Assembly (NCBI GenBank): GCA_029891345.1 | Contig: CM057005.1 | Coordinates: 65,977,760-66,041,759 of the forward strand | Source: Dryococelus australis | Taxonomy: Eukaryota; Arthropoda; Insecta; Phasmatodea; Phasmatidae | Direction of reading: 5' to 3' | Length of the DNA: 64,000 bases | Shown here: piece by piece, positions 43,001 through 55,280 of the stretch | How positions within the stretch are numbered: the stretch's first letter is position 1 | Layout: every line of letters starts with the position of its first letter | The notes under the pieces: model-generated | What the model was told of the DNA's origin: nothing | The model's input: the letters and a program-made list of their open reading frames with translations, nothing else | Databases searched by the model: none | Program-made: the position numbers and the translations under genes

Positions 43001-43320
43001 GCAGGAAATGATTTTCACACTCTGCACTTTGGTTTATAATACAAATTGTATTATGGAATAGATAAGGCCGGGAAGAAAAATGAAGTGGGCAGTCAAAACT
43101 AGTCTCCGCACTGACTGGTATATGCTGCAATTACATGAGGTAGCTTACAGATGCAAAAACACAGCAAGGATGCGAAATTTGGGGTGCGCAAGAGAAAATA
43201 ATAAGGTTCCGAACAAATTAGTGTCTATCGTAAACTACATGGATGGCACAATAAATGCTTCACCGCCGAACTGCGATATGCATGCATGTTTGGATGCTCG
43301 CTCGTTCTAAACTAAAGAAC
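40061..43320. other. Unassigned 3.3-kb segment
   Basis: There is no recognised gene. Open stretches at 40864-41262 (+) and 42845-42633 (-) have no known domain. A tRNA-like phrase occurs on the minus strand near 41480-41400 ('taagtagtttaacggtagga'), probably a decayed SINE head. AATAAA signals near 41030 are not tied to a gene. Confidence 0.35.
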
Positions 43321-44007
43321 TGTTAGCGCGCGGTGGTAAGATGGCTGCCACTACTAACCAAATCATAAGTAGTTTTAAATAAACTAAATTTGGTGAGATG
43401 TAACAAATAATACTGGTTGAAGAATTTTACATTCACATGACGTCAAGTACTTACAATTGACATGTCATACTGACATTAATAAAAAATTATGTAATAATTA
43501 TAAGATTCCATTTTCCTTACATATTAATAGAATCGTCGATATAATTTTAACGCTCATACCACGTGATGTTTTTGGTGTCTGAAAATGGTAGTTGCAAAGG
43601 TGAAAAAAATAAAGATTTAACTACCGTTCCGTTGTCATCTCGCGAGTGTCTTAAATCAAATTTTGTTATTATGCGTAAATTTATTTTTACTTACAAAATG
43701 GTAGGAGAGTTTGGAAATAATTGTTTTTTTTTTCGAAGTTCAAATTGTTTCAATTTGTGCATTATCGTACCGTGATAGTTCCGGAGTTCCACACCAGGGG
43801 ATGTAAGCTCTGTTGCGCGACGCTTTCTTTTTTTTTCATCCCGGCTTTTTGAAAATTTGCCGCCCTTGATTAGTTCGCGGCGGGCTGTAGCGAATGATGG
43901 TTGTCTTGAGCGACTAAAGGGGGCGCTTCGCTTTCGCCACTGTTATGAGAGGGTACATGTCGGCCAACCGATAAGCTTCCACAGATAGGACGAGCAGAAG
44001 CCAGAAG
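43321..44007 (+). promoter_or_regulatory. Upstream region of the secreted-protein exon
   Basis: The last 250 bp are CpG-richer than the AT-rich surroundings ('cgcggcgggctgtagcgaat', 'aagggggcgcttcgctttcg') and run into the start codon at 44008. No clear TATA box is seen in the proximal 100 bp. This is the likely promoter and 5' UTR of the gene below; the transcription start is not determinable. Confidence 0.35.
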
Positions 44008-44074
44008 ATGGCTCAGAAAGCATTCGTCGTAGTTACGGTGTTGCTGTTCCTGATGCTTCACCTTGCTGTCGTAG
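44008..44074 (+). CDS. First coding exon of a putative secreted protein
   Basis: The start codon at 44008 is in good context (agaagATGG). The 67-nt exon encodes MAQKAFVVVTVLLFLMLHL plus AVV, a positively charged start followed by a 17-residue hydrophobic core, as in a cleavable signal peptide. It then reaches a strong donor, GTAG|gtgagt (44074/44075), in phase 1. Signal-peptide-only first exons are common in insect genes for small secreted proteins such as defence or odorant-binding proteins, but nothing here tells which. I could not find exon 2 before base 64000. The exon may belong to a long-intron gene or be isolated by repeat insertion. Confidence 0.5.
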
Positions 44075-44964
44075 GTGAGTTGACGAAATATCGCCACGTG
44101 GTTAACTGGCGCACGTGCTGTACGGAGTATAAATTGTGGCATATTAGTCTTTGTTCTATAGTTATCCGCGTATGCGATGTACTCTGCTTTTACCTGCTTC
44201 AAAATATTTGTTGCTTACTGATAGTATTCTTTTAATTTCAGTCCACATTATCAAAATTGCATTTCGTTTTGTTTGCAGTGGTTTATAGTTTTTGAATTGT
44301 AAATATGTATGAGTAAATGATTAAGATCAATTGATAGTTTAGTTGTATGCAAGAAAAATATTCTGCAAAGGCTAGGCTTGTCATTCACAAGTAGAACTAG
44401 CAAATTTCGGAATTAAAATTTTCACTTAACTGATTTTATGCATAACATGCATATATGTTTAACATCTTCGCGTAATTACCAGTCTATTAAGTACCATAAA
44501 AAATTAAATTGTTTTTTTTTTTTCCTTAACACTATTTTTCTATTCTATATTTTTATATGTACACGAAACAGAGTACATGGAATCGTGAGTGCGTGTGTAA
44601 ACTCGATGTTGAATAGGAAGTAAACTGTATACGAGTTAGTTTTACGGAATTTTAGCTGCAATTACTTGAAAACAACAGTGTGCATCCTCGTCTAGTAGCA
44701 GATTAATTATAATTTGGAAGATGATTTGGAATGTAGTATTTTCTAGTGAACTAGAATTTTTGACTGGCATGCGGGAAGTTGTCAGCTTGGTCAAGTTTGG
44801 TTGCAGTGGAGTTAACGTACACGTGTCGCTTATTATTCCGTGAATACTGGCCTCTTTTTTTTTGTTTTACATTCTCCTTCCCACTTCTAAGAAGAGAGGG
44901 GTAAATGAATGGCAAACACGTTAATTTAAAAGTACGGGTTATTAAAGACCGTTTTAGAAAACCA

Positions 44965-45833
44965 CGCGAGAGCGTTTACACGGTGATAGTAGCTATCACG
45001 AAAGTCTGTGGCAGTCACTGCAACGATAGGTCCTGTTTACACACACGATGCTAGTTAACCTCAAAAGGAACATGTCCGACAACACTTGTGTAAATACATT
45101 GATAGGCCGTACATTTATATCCATTTGTCAAGAGAATGATATTTGTTGGGGTAGTTAAATGTCGTGACAGGATATTAATGACATTTAAGCATATATTGTT
45201 CCCGTGTTTTATTATATGACAATAAATATGCTGTCAACACTGCGTGTCATGCCTACATGATAATATACGGCCTATCATACCGCCACATAGTGCAAGAACC
45301 GTGACAGATATTAACAATCAAAATAATTCTGCAATGTTCCAATCAAAGTGAACAAATTAACATACATTTTTGTGACCCGCACTATCACGATAGTGATGCT
45401 ACACGGTTTACACTACGTCAGTTGCTTATTCTGTCGCGACAGTTAGACTACTATAAACTATCTGTAGTCCATTCACGGTTACTTCGGCCTTTTCTGAAGC
45501 CCTGTTAAAGTTCTACTTCCAGGATATTCTTCCGCCTCGTGCAAACTAAGCTTAACAATTCTGGAGAATTACAACAGAGGGACAACGCACCACGAATAAA
45601 AGTAACTTTTATGAACACACGTATAAAACTCTTGTGATACGGGGGGTATTTAGGAAATAACTAAACACGTCATACATGGGGAGATTTTTTTAAAGGTTTG
45701 GTTAAAAAAGTCCGAAGAAACAGTCAATGGACTATAGCTCGAGCTGATATCGCGACGGTGCGACAGTAACTATCATGCAGTAGTAATGTGCGATACGAAC
45801 TTCGCGCATTACTATCATCGTGTAAACGCGCCC
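44965..45833. mobile_element. TIR element of about 870 bp, non-autonomous
   Basis: The left end contains GCGTTTACACGGTGATAGTA and the right end its inverted partner, TACTATCATCGTGTAAACGC, just before 'gccctta'. The terminal 'gggcgcgtttacac' style and a TTA next to the right end resemble PIF/Harbinger elements, but the left-flank TTA is not clear. Further copies of 'acggtttacac' and 'actatcacgatagt' lie inside. There is no transposase. A MITE of family C sits within it (45464-45736). Confidence 0.6.
45464..45736. mobile_element. MITE family C, nested copy
   Basis: The ends are TAGTCCATTCACGGTTACTT and, inverted, 'gaaacagtcaatggacta', flanked by TA on each side. The subterminal 'ttttctgaagccctg' parallels 'cttttgaaagccctg' of family A, so C is a diverged subfamily. 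A partial sister copy ends at 57122. Confidence 0.62.
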
Positions 45834-45837
45834 TTAG

Positions 45838-46950
45838 GCTATACATTTTTACAGCGACGGGCAATATGATGGCCTACTAATGGAATTATGTTATGCTTAA
45901 AAAAAAAAAAAATCCCTGAGCATTTTGCTGATGAGGGAGTCCATTGTTTATTGTTACCTGTGAACTTTCAAGTGAAGCAAGCAGTGCAGTCATTTGGGGT
46001 AACTTTGTACCAAGTAAGGTAACATTATAGCACACATTTTAGTTTATATCGAATTTACAACCTCCACCATAAAGTATACCTCACTGCTAACTTTTATTTA
46101 TAAAGAACATGTTAATATGAAATGATTCTTCAAGCCTCCACTTAAAATTAAAATAGGTAGGTGGGTCCATATTGTCATGTTTGGGCTTTGTATAAGAGGC
46201 ATTATTAAGCCCTAGCCGTAAGTAAAATAATATTAATTAATTTTAAAATTTTTATTTTAAATTGTTTTAACAGTTAATATCGTTCGTACATACGAAAAAC
46301 GTTCCGCCAAACTGAATGTTCCTACATACAATTGCTGCCAGCATAAAATAACCTAGACGTTTCACTCTGGCATTTACCTGAATTTACATAGCGTCATTAA
46401 CTTAACCAAATTGAACTGTCTCGCCCCGTGTTTCAGTCCGACCGATACTGGCGGCAACCATAGCCTCTCACGGTATTGGTATAAGCTGTTCGTGATTTAC
46501 TGAACACATTTGAAAGTTTTGCATGTGATTAAGATAACGGCTTTCCCGAGAAACAAAATTTCGGAAAATAGTATAAATCGACGATACTAATTACACTGAA
46601 CACGAATGTACTAGGAACATAAGGATATTCGTAGTACATTACCAAACAGCTATGAAGATCGGTCAAATTGTGGGGTAAAATGCATAACAATTATTTATAT
46701 AACTTATGTCAAAAATCAGGTTTCCCCCCCCCCCCCACCCCGCGCTGAATGCAGGAGAACTTACCAAACTTCACGGATTATTGAATCACAACACGTATAT
46801 GTGCAGACGCGCTGCCGCACATACAAGCACACACTGTAACTCTTTTTAAGGCAAATTCCAAGCATCACGGATATTCTTCTGGCGTGCCTTGAATCACTGT
46901 TCTGGGTATTTACTCCCCTGCTGGCGCTTGGGGCTCTGACTCAGTGCGTA
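45838..46950. other. No recognised feature
   Basis: AT-rich sequence between the TIR element and the minisatellite, containing a poly-C run at about 46725-46738. No gene is seen. Confidence 0.4.
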
Positions 46951-46956
46951 ATGTTT

Positions 46957-49448
46957 GGCTATGCTTGAACAGTATTTTTCAGTGCGAGTGGGCTACGCTT
47001 AACAGTATTTTTCACTGAGAGGAGGCTACGCTTGAACAGTATTTTCCAGTGCGAGGAGGCTACGCTTAACAGTATTTTTCACTGAGAAGAGGCTACGCTT
47101 GAACAGTATTTTCCAGTGCTAGGGGCTACGCTTGAATAGTACTTTTCAGTGCGAGGAGGCTACGCTTGAACAGTATTTTTCAGTGCGAGGAGGCTACGTT
47201 TGAACAGTATTTTCCAGTGCGAGGAGGCTACGCTTAACAGTATTTTTCACTGAGAGGAGGCTACGCTTGAACAGTATTTTTCACTGAGAGGAGGCTACGC
47301 TTGAACAGTATTTTTCACTGAGAGGAGGCTACGCTTGAACAGTATTTTTCACTGAGAGGAGGCTATGCTTGAACAGCATTTTCCATTGCGAGGAGGCTAC
47401 GCTTGAACAGCATTTTCTAGTGCGAGGAGGCTACGCTTGAACAGCATTTTCCAGTGCGAGGAGGCTACACTTGAACAGTATTTTTCAGTGCGAGGAGGCT
47501 ACGCTTGAACAGTATTTTTCAGTGCTAGGGGCTACGCTTGAACAGTATTTTTCAGTGCGAGGAGGCTACGCTTGAACAGTATTTTTCAGTGAGGGGAGGC
47601 TACGCTTGAACAGTATTTCTCAGTGCGAGGGGGCTACGCTTGAACAGTATTTCTCAGTGCGAGGGGGCTACGCTTGAACAGTATTTTCAGTGCTATGGGC
47701 TACGCTTGAACAGTATTTTTCAGTGCGAGGAGGCTACGCTTGAACAGTATTTTTCAGTGCGGGGAGGCTACTCTTGAACAGTATTTCTCAGTGCGAGGGG
47801 GCTACGTTTGAACAGTATTTTTCAGTGAGAGGAGGCTACACTTGAACAGTATTTTTCAGTGCGAGGAGGCTACGCTTGAATAGTATTTTTCAGTGCGAGG
47901 AGGCTACGCTTGAACAGTATTTTTCAGTGCGAGGAGGCTACGCTTGAACAGTATTTTTCAGTGCGAGGGGCTACACTTGGACAGTATTTTTTAGTGCGAG
48001 GAGGTATACGCTTGAGCAGTATTTTTCTGTGCTAGGGGCTACGCTTGAACAGTATTTTTCAGTGCGAGGGGGCACGCTTGAACAGTTTTTTTCAGCGAGA
48101 GGAGGCTACGATTGAACAGTATTTATCAGTGCGAGGAGGCTACGCTTGAACAGTATTTTTCAGTGTGAGTGGGCTACGCTTGAACAGTATTTTCCAGTGC
48201 GAGGAGGCTACGCTTAACAGTATTTTTCACTGAGAGGAGGCTACGCTTGAACAGTATTTTTCAGTGCGAGGGGGCTACGCTTGAACAGTATTTTCAGAGC
48301 TATGGGCTACGCTTGAACAGTATTTTTCAGTGCGAGGAGGCTACGCTTGCAGTATTTTTTCTGTGAAAGGAGGCTACGCTTGAACAGTATTTTTCAGTGC
48401 GGGGAGGCTACGTTTGAACAGTATTTCTCAGTGCGAGGGGGCTACGTTTGAACAGTATTTATCAGTGCGAGGAGGCTACGCTTGAACAGTATTTTTCAGT
48501 GTGAGTGGGCTACGCTTGAACAGTATTTTTCAGTGAGAGGAGGCTACGCTTGAACAGTATTTTTTAGTGCGAGGAGGCTACGCTTAACAGTATTTTTCAC
48601 TGAGAGGAGGCTACGCTTGAACAGTATTTTTCAGTGCTAGGGGCTACGCTTGAACAGTATTTTTCAGTGCGAGGAGGCTACGCTTGAACAGTATTTTTCA
48701 GTGAGGGGAGGCTACGCTTGAACAGTATTTCTCAGTGCGAGGGGGCTACGCTTGAACAGTATTTCTCAGTGCGAGGGGGCTACGCTTGAACAGTATTTTC
48801 AGTGCTATGGGCTACGCTTGAACAGTATTTTTCAGTGCGAGGAGGCTACGCTTGAACAGTATTTTTTAGTGCGAGGAGGCTACGCTTAACAGTATTTTTC
48901 ACTGAGAGGAGGCTACGCTTGAACAGTATTTTTCAGTGCGAGAGGGCTACGCTTGAACAGTATTTTCAGTGCTATGGGCTACGCTTGAACAGTATTTTTC
49001 AGTGCGAGGGGGCTACGCTTGAACATTATTTTTCAGTGTGAGGGGCTACGCTTGAACAGTATTTTTCAGTGCGAGGATGCTACGCTTGAACAGTATCTTT
49101 CAGTGCGAGGAGGCTACGCTTGAACAGTATTTTTCAGTGCGAGGGGCTACACTTGAACAGTATTTTTTTAGTGCGAAGAGGTATACGCTTGAGCAGTATT
49201 TTTCAGTGCGAAGAGGTATACGCTTGAGCAGTATTTTTCAGTGCGAAGAGGTATACGCTTGAGCAGTATTTTTCAGTGCGAGGAGGCTACGCTTGAACAG
49301 TATTTTTAGTGCGAGGAGGCTATGCTTGAACAGTATTTTTCAGTGCGAGGAGGCTACGTTTGAACATAATTTTTAAGTTTGGGGGGGGGGGGCTACGCGT
49401 GAACAGTATTTTTCAGTGCGAGGAGGCTACTCTTGAATACTATTTACA
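46957..49448. repeat. 34-bp minisatellite array of about 73 units
   Basis: The unit consensus is ggctacgcttgaacagtatt followed by tttcagtgcgagga, 34 bp. Units vary: a 'cttaacag...cactgagagga' type, a 'cagtgctaggg' type missing bases, a 'ttctcagtgcgaggg' type, and a 'gtatacgcttgagcag' type clustered near 49170-49270. A block at 47521-47740 recurs almost exactly at 48633-48852 (offset 1,112 bp), so parts of the array were copied as multi-unit segments. There is no spacer diversity as in CRISPR. The array ends in a G run at 49380-49391 and decayed units. A short open frame within it is a by-product of the unit. Confidence 0.95.
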
Positions 49449-49488
49449 CAGGATCACAGTAAAAACTGCAACCTATCGTGAAGTTATA

Positions 49489-49913
49489 TATAGGCTGTCC
49501 ATGGTAAAATGAGCACTTATGAAAGTCCTGCTTAAAATCTACTTGTATGCACGTTGTGGATTCCTAAGCCTTGTGTAAAATTAACATTCCCATGGGCCTC
49601 ATCACTTTATTCATGCGTCGGTCAGGTGAAGGTGTAGAATTATAAGATAAAATATTTTACATATCTGGTCATATTTACATTTTGATACATAAAAAAAAGA
49701 ACAGGAAGCGAAATGAATAATTTAAGTTATCACTAATGATTACCTAACAATTTTTATCGGGCTTTACGTTATGGAACTAGTTTTTATCTATAACTACCAA
49801 CCTCAATGGGCGCATGCCACTCAGTGTGCCCGTTAAAATATATGCGGACAGGGGCAGTAACTATTTTGTAAGGTTGGTTTAAAAAGTGCACACATTACCG
49901 TGAACGGCCTATA
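49489..49913 (-). mobile_element. MITE family A, copy 2
   Basis: The left end is tataggctgtccatggtaaa and the right end 'ttaccgtgaacggcctata'. Interior landmarks appear as complements: 'gcttaaaatctac' on the left, 'gggcgcatgccactcagtg' and 'ggggcagtaac' on the right. It is complete at 425 bp and has no coding. It lies 40 bp beyond the minisatellite. Confidence 0.85.
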
Positions 49914-50812
49914 ATGTATAATCTCTTGGAGACAAGTCGATGTGAATGGACGCAACTCCATGTTGATTTGACGATGTTGCGCGTCTTTAGCTCGGCTAGC
50001 TGTGTCAAGTTTTGAGCGCACAGTTGTCATGCTGTTAGTAACATGTTTACGCCTCGAATGATTATCAACGAAGGTGTGACCACACATTTCAGGTGTAAGA
50101 GGTGCGGAGACTGCTTTAACATAATGTGACTCTGAATATGGACTAAGTCGCTACGACACTGGCTCGGAACGAACCACTATGCTTGCATTGTTTACTGTAG
50201 CCTCTCCAATCGTTTACTTTAGTGTCTTTACACTCTACTGTGATGTGGTTCCTCTGAAGTATATTATGTACGGTACATGTTTGGTTTATTGAAGGACATT
50301 GTTTCTAACAACAATTAAAGTTTTTGGATGTTTGTATAATTTAGTTTGTCAAAACTGACATGGTTAACCTGCAAACAAATCATAACTTGAACTAACAACT
50401 AGACTCAGAAATAAATATGAAATTGGCTAAGAAAAATGTAAGATTATTATTTGAACAAAAATATCTTCGTACTTTGGATTTGGCAACCTCACGGAGTACG
50501 GAGAATCTCACTGTAAATAAACTTTCAACTTATCCTTTCTGAAACTGTGTATCGTTTCATGCCGGGTAGAAAATTGACGATATCTGAAATTTTGTAAACT
50601 GAAAGACCAACGCCACTGCAGACTGAATGTCTTCCTGAAGACTGTCATAAATGTAATGCCCCGAAACATTGTTAGTAGTTCCCCTTATTTTGCGTATCTT
50701 TACCAAATTTGATGTTAATTGTATTAAACAGATACGCTTTTTTTTTTGTGACGGACGCGGCCTCAATGAAAAGCCTACCCGAGAGGGTTAACGTTGTAAT
50801 AACGGCAAATGT
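49914..50812. other. No recognised feature between MITE copies
   Basis: Open stretches on the minus strand (50766-50557 and part of 50087-49833) have no known domain. No exon boundary pair fits the secreted-protein exon at 44 kb. Confidence 0.35.
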
Positions 50813-51184
50813 CTAGGCTGTTCACGGTAAACTGAGCACTTTTGAAAGCCCCGCTTAAGATCTACTTGCATGCACATTGTGTATTCTTTCGCCATGTGTA
50901 AAATTTACACTGCCGTGGGCCAGGTCACTTTATTCATGGGTCGGCCAAGTAAAACTGTGAAATTGTTAGAAAAGTAAACATTTTACAAATTTGCTCATTC
51001 TTACGCTTGCATGTATGCGAGGAAATATAAAGAGAGAGAAATAATTTATGTATTCACAAACCACGAAACCACTTCCTCTCCATCGTTACCAAATTTACTG
51101 GGTGCATATCAGCCAGTGTGCCCGTTAAAATACACGTAGTTATAGGCAGTGACATTTTTCAAAGGTTAATTTTAAAAGTGCTTA
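50813..51184 (-). mobile_element. MITE family A, copy 3 (right end missing)
   Basis: It begins taggctgttcacggtaaact and follows the family interior in reverse orientation, but stops at 'ttttaaaagtgctt', losing its last 20 or so bases exactly where copy 4 begins. Copy 4 is in the opposite orientation, so the pair is head-to-head with no spacer. Confidence 0.82.
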
Positions 51185-51614
51185 AAGGCTGTTCACGATA
51201 AAGTGAGCACTTTAGAAATGAACTCTAGAAAGAAATCACTACCCCCTGCATGCATACATTTTAATGGGTGCACTAAGTGACATTCGCCCAGTAAAGTTGG
51301 TAACGAATGGTGGAAAGTAGTTCAGTTCGATATCCTAACGTCAAATAAAAAGTGTTAGGTAACCATTTATGATAACTTAAAATATTTCTTCCGCTCTCTG
51401 TTTCTTTTTATGCATCGAAGTGCAAAAATTGGCAGATTTGTAAAGTATTTATTTTCTTAACAATTTCAGAGTTTCATTTGACCGACGTGTGAATAAAGTG
51501 ACGAGGCTCATGGCAATGTTAATTTTACATAAGGCGAAGGAATACACAACGTATGTAAAAGTAGATCTTAAACAGGGCTTTCAAAAGCCCTGAATTTACT
51601 GTGAACAGCCTATA
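51183..51614 (+). mobile_element. MITE family A, copy 4
   Basis: It runs from 'taaaggctgttcacgataaa' to 'tttactgtgaacagcctata', 432 bp, with all interior landmarks ('actaccccctgcatgca', 'aaagttggtaacgaatgg', 'agatcttaaacagggc'). It is complete and non-coding. Confidence 0.85.
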
Positions 51615-54298
51615 ACTCCGAAACCTTATTAATTACAGCGATGATGCTCTTAGAACCAACAGCGGTGTGTACTCAATGATTTTCCCCACACTAAGTGCGT
51701 CAAGTTGTGCTTATTTTTTATTATTATGTAATAACGTTTATTTTATGGGATAAATATTTCAGGAAGATAATATTCGTAGTATGTGTAAATTTTCATTAGA
51801 AATGTAGAAAGGGTGGTGTAGAGTTCATCGATGAGCTCCGTAGTTAACGTCGTGTGCAGGGCTTTGAAAGGTGGCATTTTTAACTAATCGCAGCACTTCC
51901 GTCTACAAATCTGTGTCGGATCTAGGATGATTTTTAAAAATCTCCCTTAAGGAAGTGGTCAAACAAATTTCTTCAACCATAAATGCAATTCATGAATTGT
52001 GGCATATTAGCATAAATACGTTAAAGGAAATATTTACCCAAATGATTTTTACTACGCGAAATATTCTTTCTTAAACTTAGGGAAATGTAATTGGCAAAGA
52101 TATTTAAATTTTGTTAAACACCAGTGTAATAGTTTTGGTTGAAAGTGCAGCAAGTAAAATATGCGGTATTGATAAAAATTTCAAATATAATAGAACCGGT
52201 CAGTAGAGAAAAGCAACGAGTTAAAATTAATTTCTGATACTCAATAAAAAAAGTCCTACTTTATTATATACTGATATAGCGTATTGTGTGTTTTAATATC
52301 AACAGTTATAAGTATATATTTACAATTATATAAATCAAAAAGTTAATGTGGGCTCGTAATGTTTTTCAACTGAACATTTAATGTTGTTGCAGAAATATTG
52401 TTATTCGTGAGTAGTATCTTTATTATGTTAGCACAGTAACTTCTTGCAATTGTTAATCCTAGTTAATAGGTTAAATTTACTATAACTGTTTGACATAAAG
52501 AATGCTTGTAAAAGTGTGCATTTTTAACGCACTGTGAAGATCACTTAAAGTTAATGTGACTTGGTAATATTTCAAGCATCATCCGTTGCAGTTGGCAATT
52601 ACAAAATGTCTTTATAAAACTCATTATGTTCGTGGGGAATGTATTGCATAAATTTTCTAATGTCAAGCTTGTTGATGGGGGTTTGGATTTTTCAGTGGGT
52701 TCTAATATGCTTTCCCGGTTTGAAGAGAGAGAAATAACCTGTTTGGTGATTTTAGCAGTTTCTAGGATTATTTTATTAGTACATTTATGAATCCAAAGCA
52801 AAACAATTTCACCGGGATTTGAAGACTGAAACTAAACGCCGTAGCAATAAGACACAACTAGGAATATTATGTTAAGTGCTCCGTCACCTAAATAATTTAT
52901 CGAGAGAGGTGTTTTCTTGTAATATTCAGGCAACCAATATTTGAAATTTAAAATAGTCTGTTATATAAAATCGATCTTGCCACTTCCGGAAAGTGATTAG
53001 TTTATATGTACGCTGCTCGTGCTGCTCTCTTGCGATCCGAAAGAGAAACACATGTATTTTCAAGATAGTGTTTTAGAACATCACAGGCCCAGGACTAGTG
53101 AGGTTTCTCAACTCTCTGAGTAATTATAATGTTCATGGTATCCAGGGTATGCTAATAACAAGTTCAGTGTACGTCAAAATAATTAAGAACAGATATAATA
53201 CATGTTCGTGTGCTGTCGTTTTTTACATTTCAGTGAATATAATTTTTTGCAGTTTTCATGGTGGCCTGAATACGTTTGTGCCATATCATATGAAGGAGAC
53301 CATGTTAGTTAACCTCTCCTATCGTTCTTTAAAATTTACAATATTCCGAATATTCTGGGCGTTCACCGTGTTACCAAACAACTAATGGAAGCAATCGCTG
53401 GTGGTGTTTGTAGTCAGTTTTCACCGTGTTATATAAATAGGCAGTGCAGAGCCCATCAGGTTTTAAGTACGATATTTACTCGCCCCGAGAAGATAGGCAA
53501 AACAGTACACAGTAATGTAAGGCGGGAAAGTCTAAACATGCCGGGGTATCTCCATTTAGTACGCACCATCGCTGTACTTACGTCCTGGAATATTAAATAT
53601 TTTTTATTTTACTAGTCGCATATCAGTATTGTTACTTGCTTGAAATATAAAAAAAACTACGGTTCGGAATGGCTAAGATTAAATTTACACTTACATTTAG
53701 ATCAGCATCACTAGGGGTAAGTTTGGAACACTCAAAGTCGAACACTGGTTTATGCAATATACTTCTTAATCGAATCTGACATCAGAAAGTACAAATGAAA
53801 TACATTTTCCATTAATAACTTAATCACTAAATGCCGTAACTTATGTTTGTAACTACGAGATGGATACTTTATATTGTGAATAAAAATTAGTTAGGCCACA
53901 AAATTAAAACTATGATTCGTAAATTACATGTTCCTGCCACAAGTGTTTTGTGACGTGCTGATATTTCTAACATGGCAGGCAAGGTCACTTGGTAATTGAT
54001 TTATCATCTGAAGGTATTTCATATGTCGTGAGCGTTGCAAGACGAATACGATAAGATTGTGAGATTTAATAACTTTGGGAGCTGTCGCATCATTTCTTAT
54101 TTCAGTGTCACACTACATGTTCCTCGATACTGACTATTCGTAATTTAACGTCTTAATCTCTTTAGTTGATCTCGAGAAGCGACGATTTATATGTACGTGT
54201 GACACTGGCGTCTTTTTCCGCGCGAAGGATACAAAGCGAATAACTTAGCGTAGTTACTGTCAGATATTTTTGTTGAAAATAGTACGAGTTACGCTGAA
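51615..54298. other. No recognised gene
   Basis: AT-rich sequence. Open stretches of up to 95 codons at 53098-53615 (+) have no identifiable domain and no strong splice partners. I see no repeats with clear ends. Confidence 0.35.
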
Positions 54299-54718
54299 TA
54301 AAGGCTGTTCACGATAAAGCGAGCACTTTTGAAATCAACCTAATAATGCCATTGTCCCTGCCTTCATGCATTTTAACGGGCGCAATGAGGGATACGGGTT
54401 CAGTAAAGTTGGTATGGAGGAGTATGTAGTTCCCTATAGTAACGTCGAGCAGGCCGTGTTAGGTAACCATTTGTGATAATTTAAATGATTTCTCTCGCTT
54501 TCTGTATTTTTCAATGCACCGAAGTGTAAAAATGAGCTGATTTGAACAATATTTACTTTTCTGGTAATTTCACAGTTTCACTGGACCGACTCATGAATAA
54601 AGTGATGAAGCCCATGGCAATGTCAATTTTACATTAGGCGGAAGAACACGCAACGTGTATTCAAGTAGATTTTAAGCAGGGCTTTCAAAAGTGCTCATTT
54701 TACCGTGAACAGCGTATA
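54299..54718 (+). mobile_element. MITE family A, copy 5
   Basis: It runs from 'taaaggctgttcacgataaa' to 'tttaccgtgaacagcgtata', 420 bp, with the full interior ('ggcggaagaacacgcaacg', 'agattttaagcagggc'). It is complete. Confidence 0.85.
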
Positions 54719-55280
54719 CTAACCCTTCTTACCAGTAAATCACATTCTTTGAAGAACAGCCTTTGCTCAGGTCTTGTGTTGCGCAGTTCAGGGCCAGTTT
54801 AGAATGCCTGGAAAACTTTCCATTAAAGGAAAATCGAAGTATTATCAGTGATGAAGGGTGCTGGATGTTCAACCACACCTTCGTGTTGTATGCTCGGGCG
54901 CCAAAAGGAAATGAACTCAAAGTAAACATCAACGAATGGAATAAAACCGGACTGTATGCTCTGCCGGTCCAATTCCGACACCGACTTGGTCGTATCTGAG
55001 TCCGAAAATGATCGGCTTGTGTGTGCGACGGACAATCCTTCGGTTGAATGAGAACCGGTTTCACGTCGTGGTATTCACTGTCGTGTCTCGAGAGACGACT
55101 TAGGACGTGCTTTTATTTTTATAGTTCATTCGCGCTTCGGATGGATATAGTGTAGTCATGGTTTCTTCACACTTTTTGAATTAAACATTTGATTAAACAC
55201 ACAGTGTATGACATATTACGTTGTTTCTTAAATGCGTCATGTTCCATGTAGCAACACACGTATGGTCCATTTATGGTTTA
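54719..55280. other. Low-copy repeat-like segment with an unassigned frame
   Basis: An open frame at 54763-54999 (+) reads FRASLECLENFPLKENRSII without a known domain. The part after about 54985 ('gatcggcttgtgtgtgcgac' to 'gtggtattcactg') resembles 60140-60225 ('tatcggctcgtgtgcgacgg' to 'cgagtattccactg'), so this is probably a fragment of an unnamed repeat. Confidence 0.3.

Noticed and set aside
49077-49262. Protein of repeated LEQYFSVR units
   Set aside because: It is simply a reading frame through the 34-bp units. The frame is broken by unit-length variation nearby and there is no start context or splice site.
46957-49448. CRISPR-like array of repeats
   Set aside because: The 34-bp units are contiguous with no unique spacers, and the DNA is eukaryotic. 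It is a minisatellite.
54763-54999. Second exon of the secreted-protein gene
   Set aside because: No acceptor in the required phase precedes it and its peptide has no cysteine pattern or other secreted-domain feature. Part of the segment is repeated at 60.15 kb.
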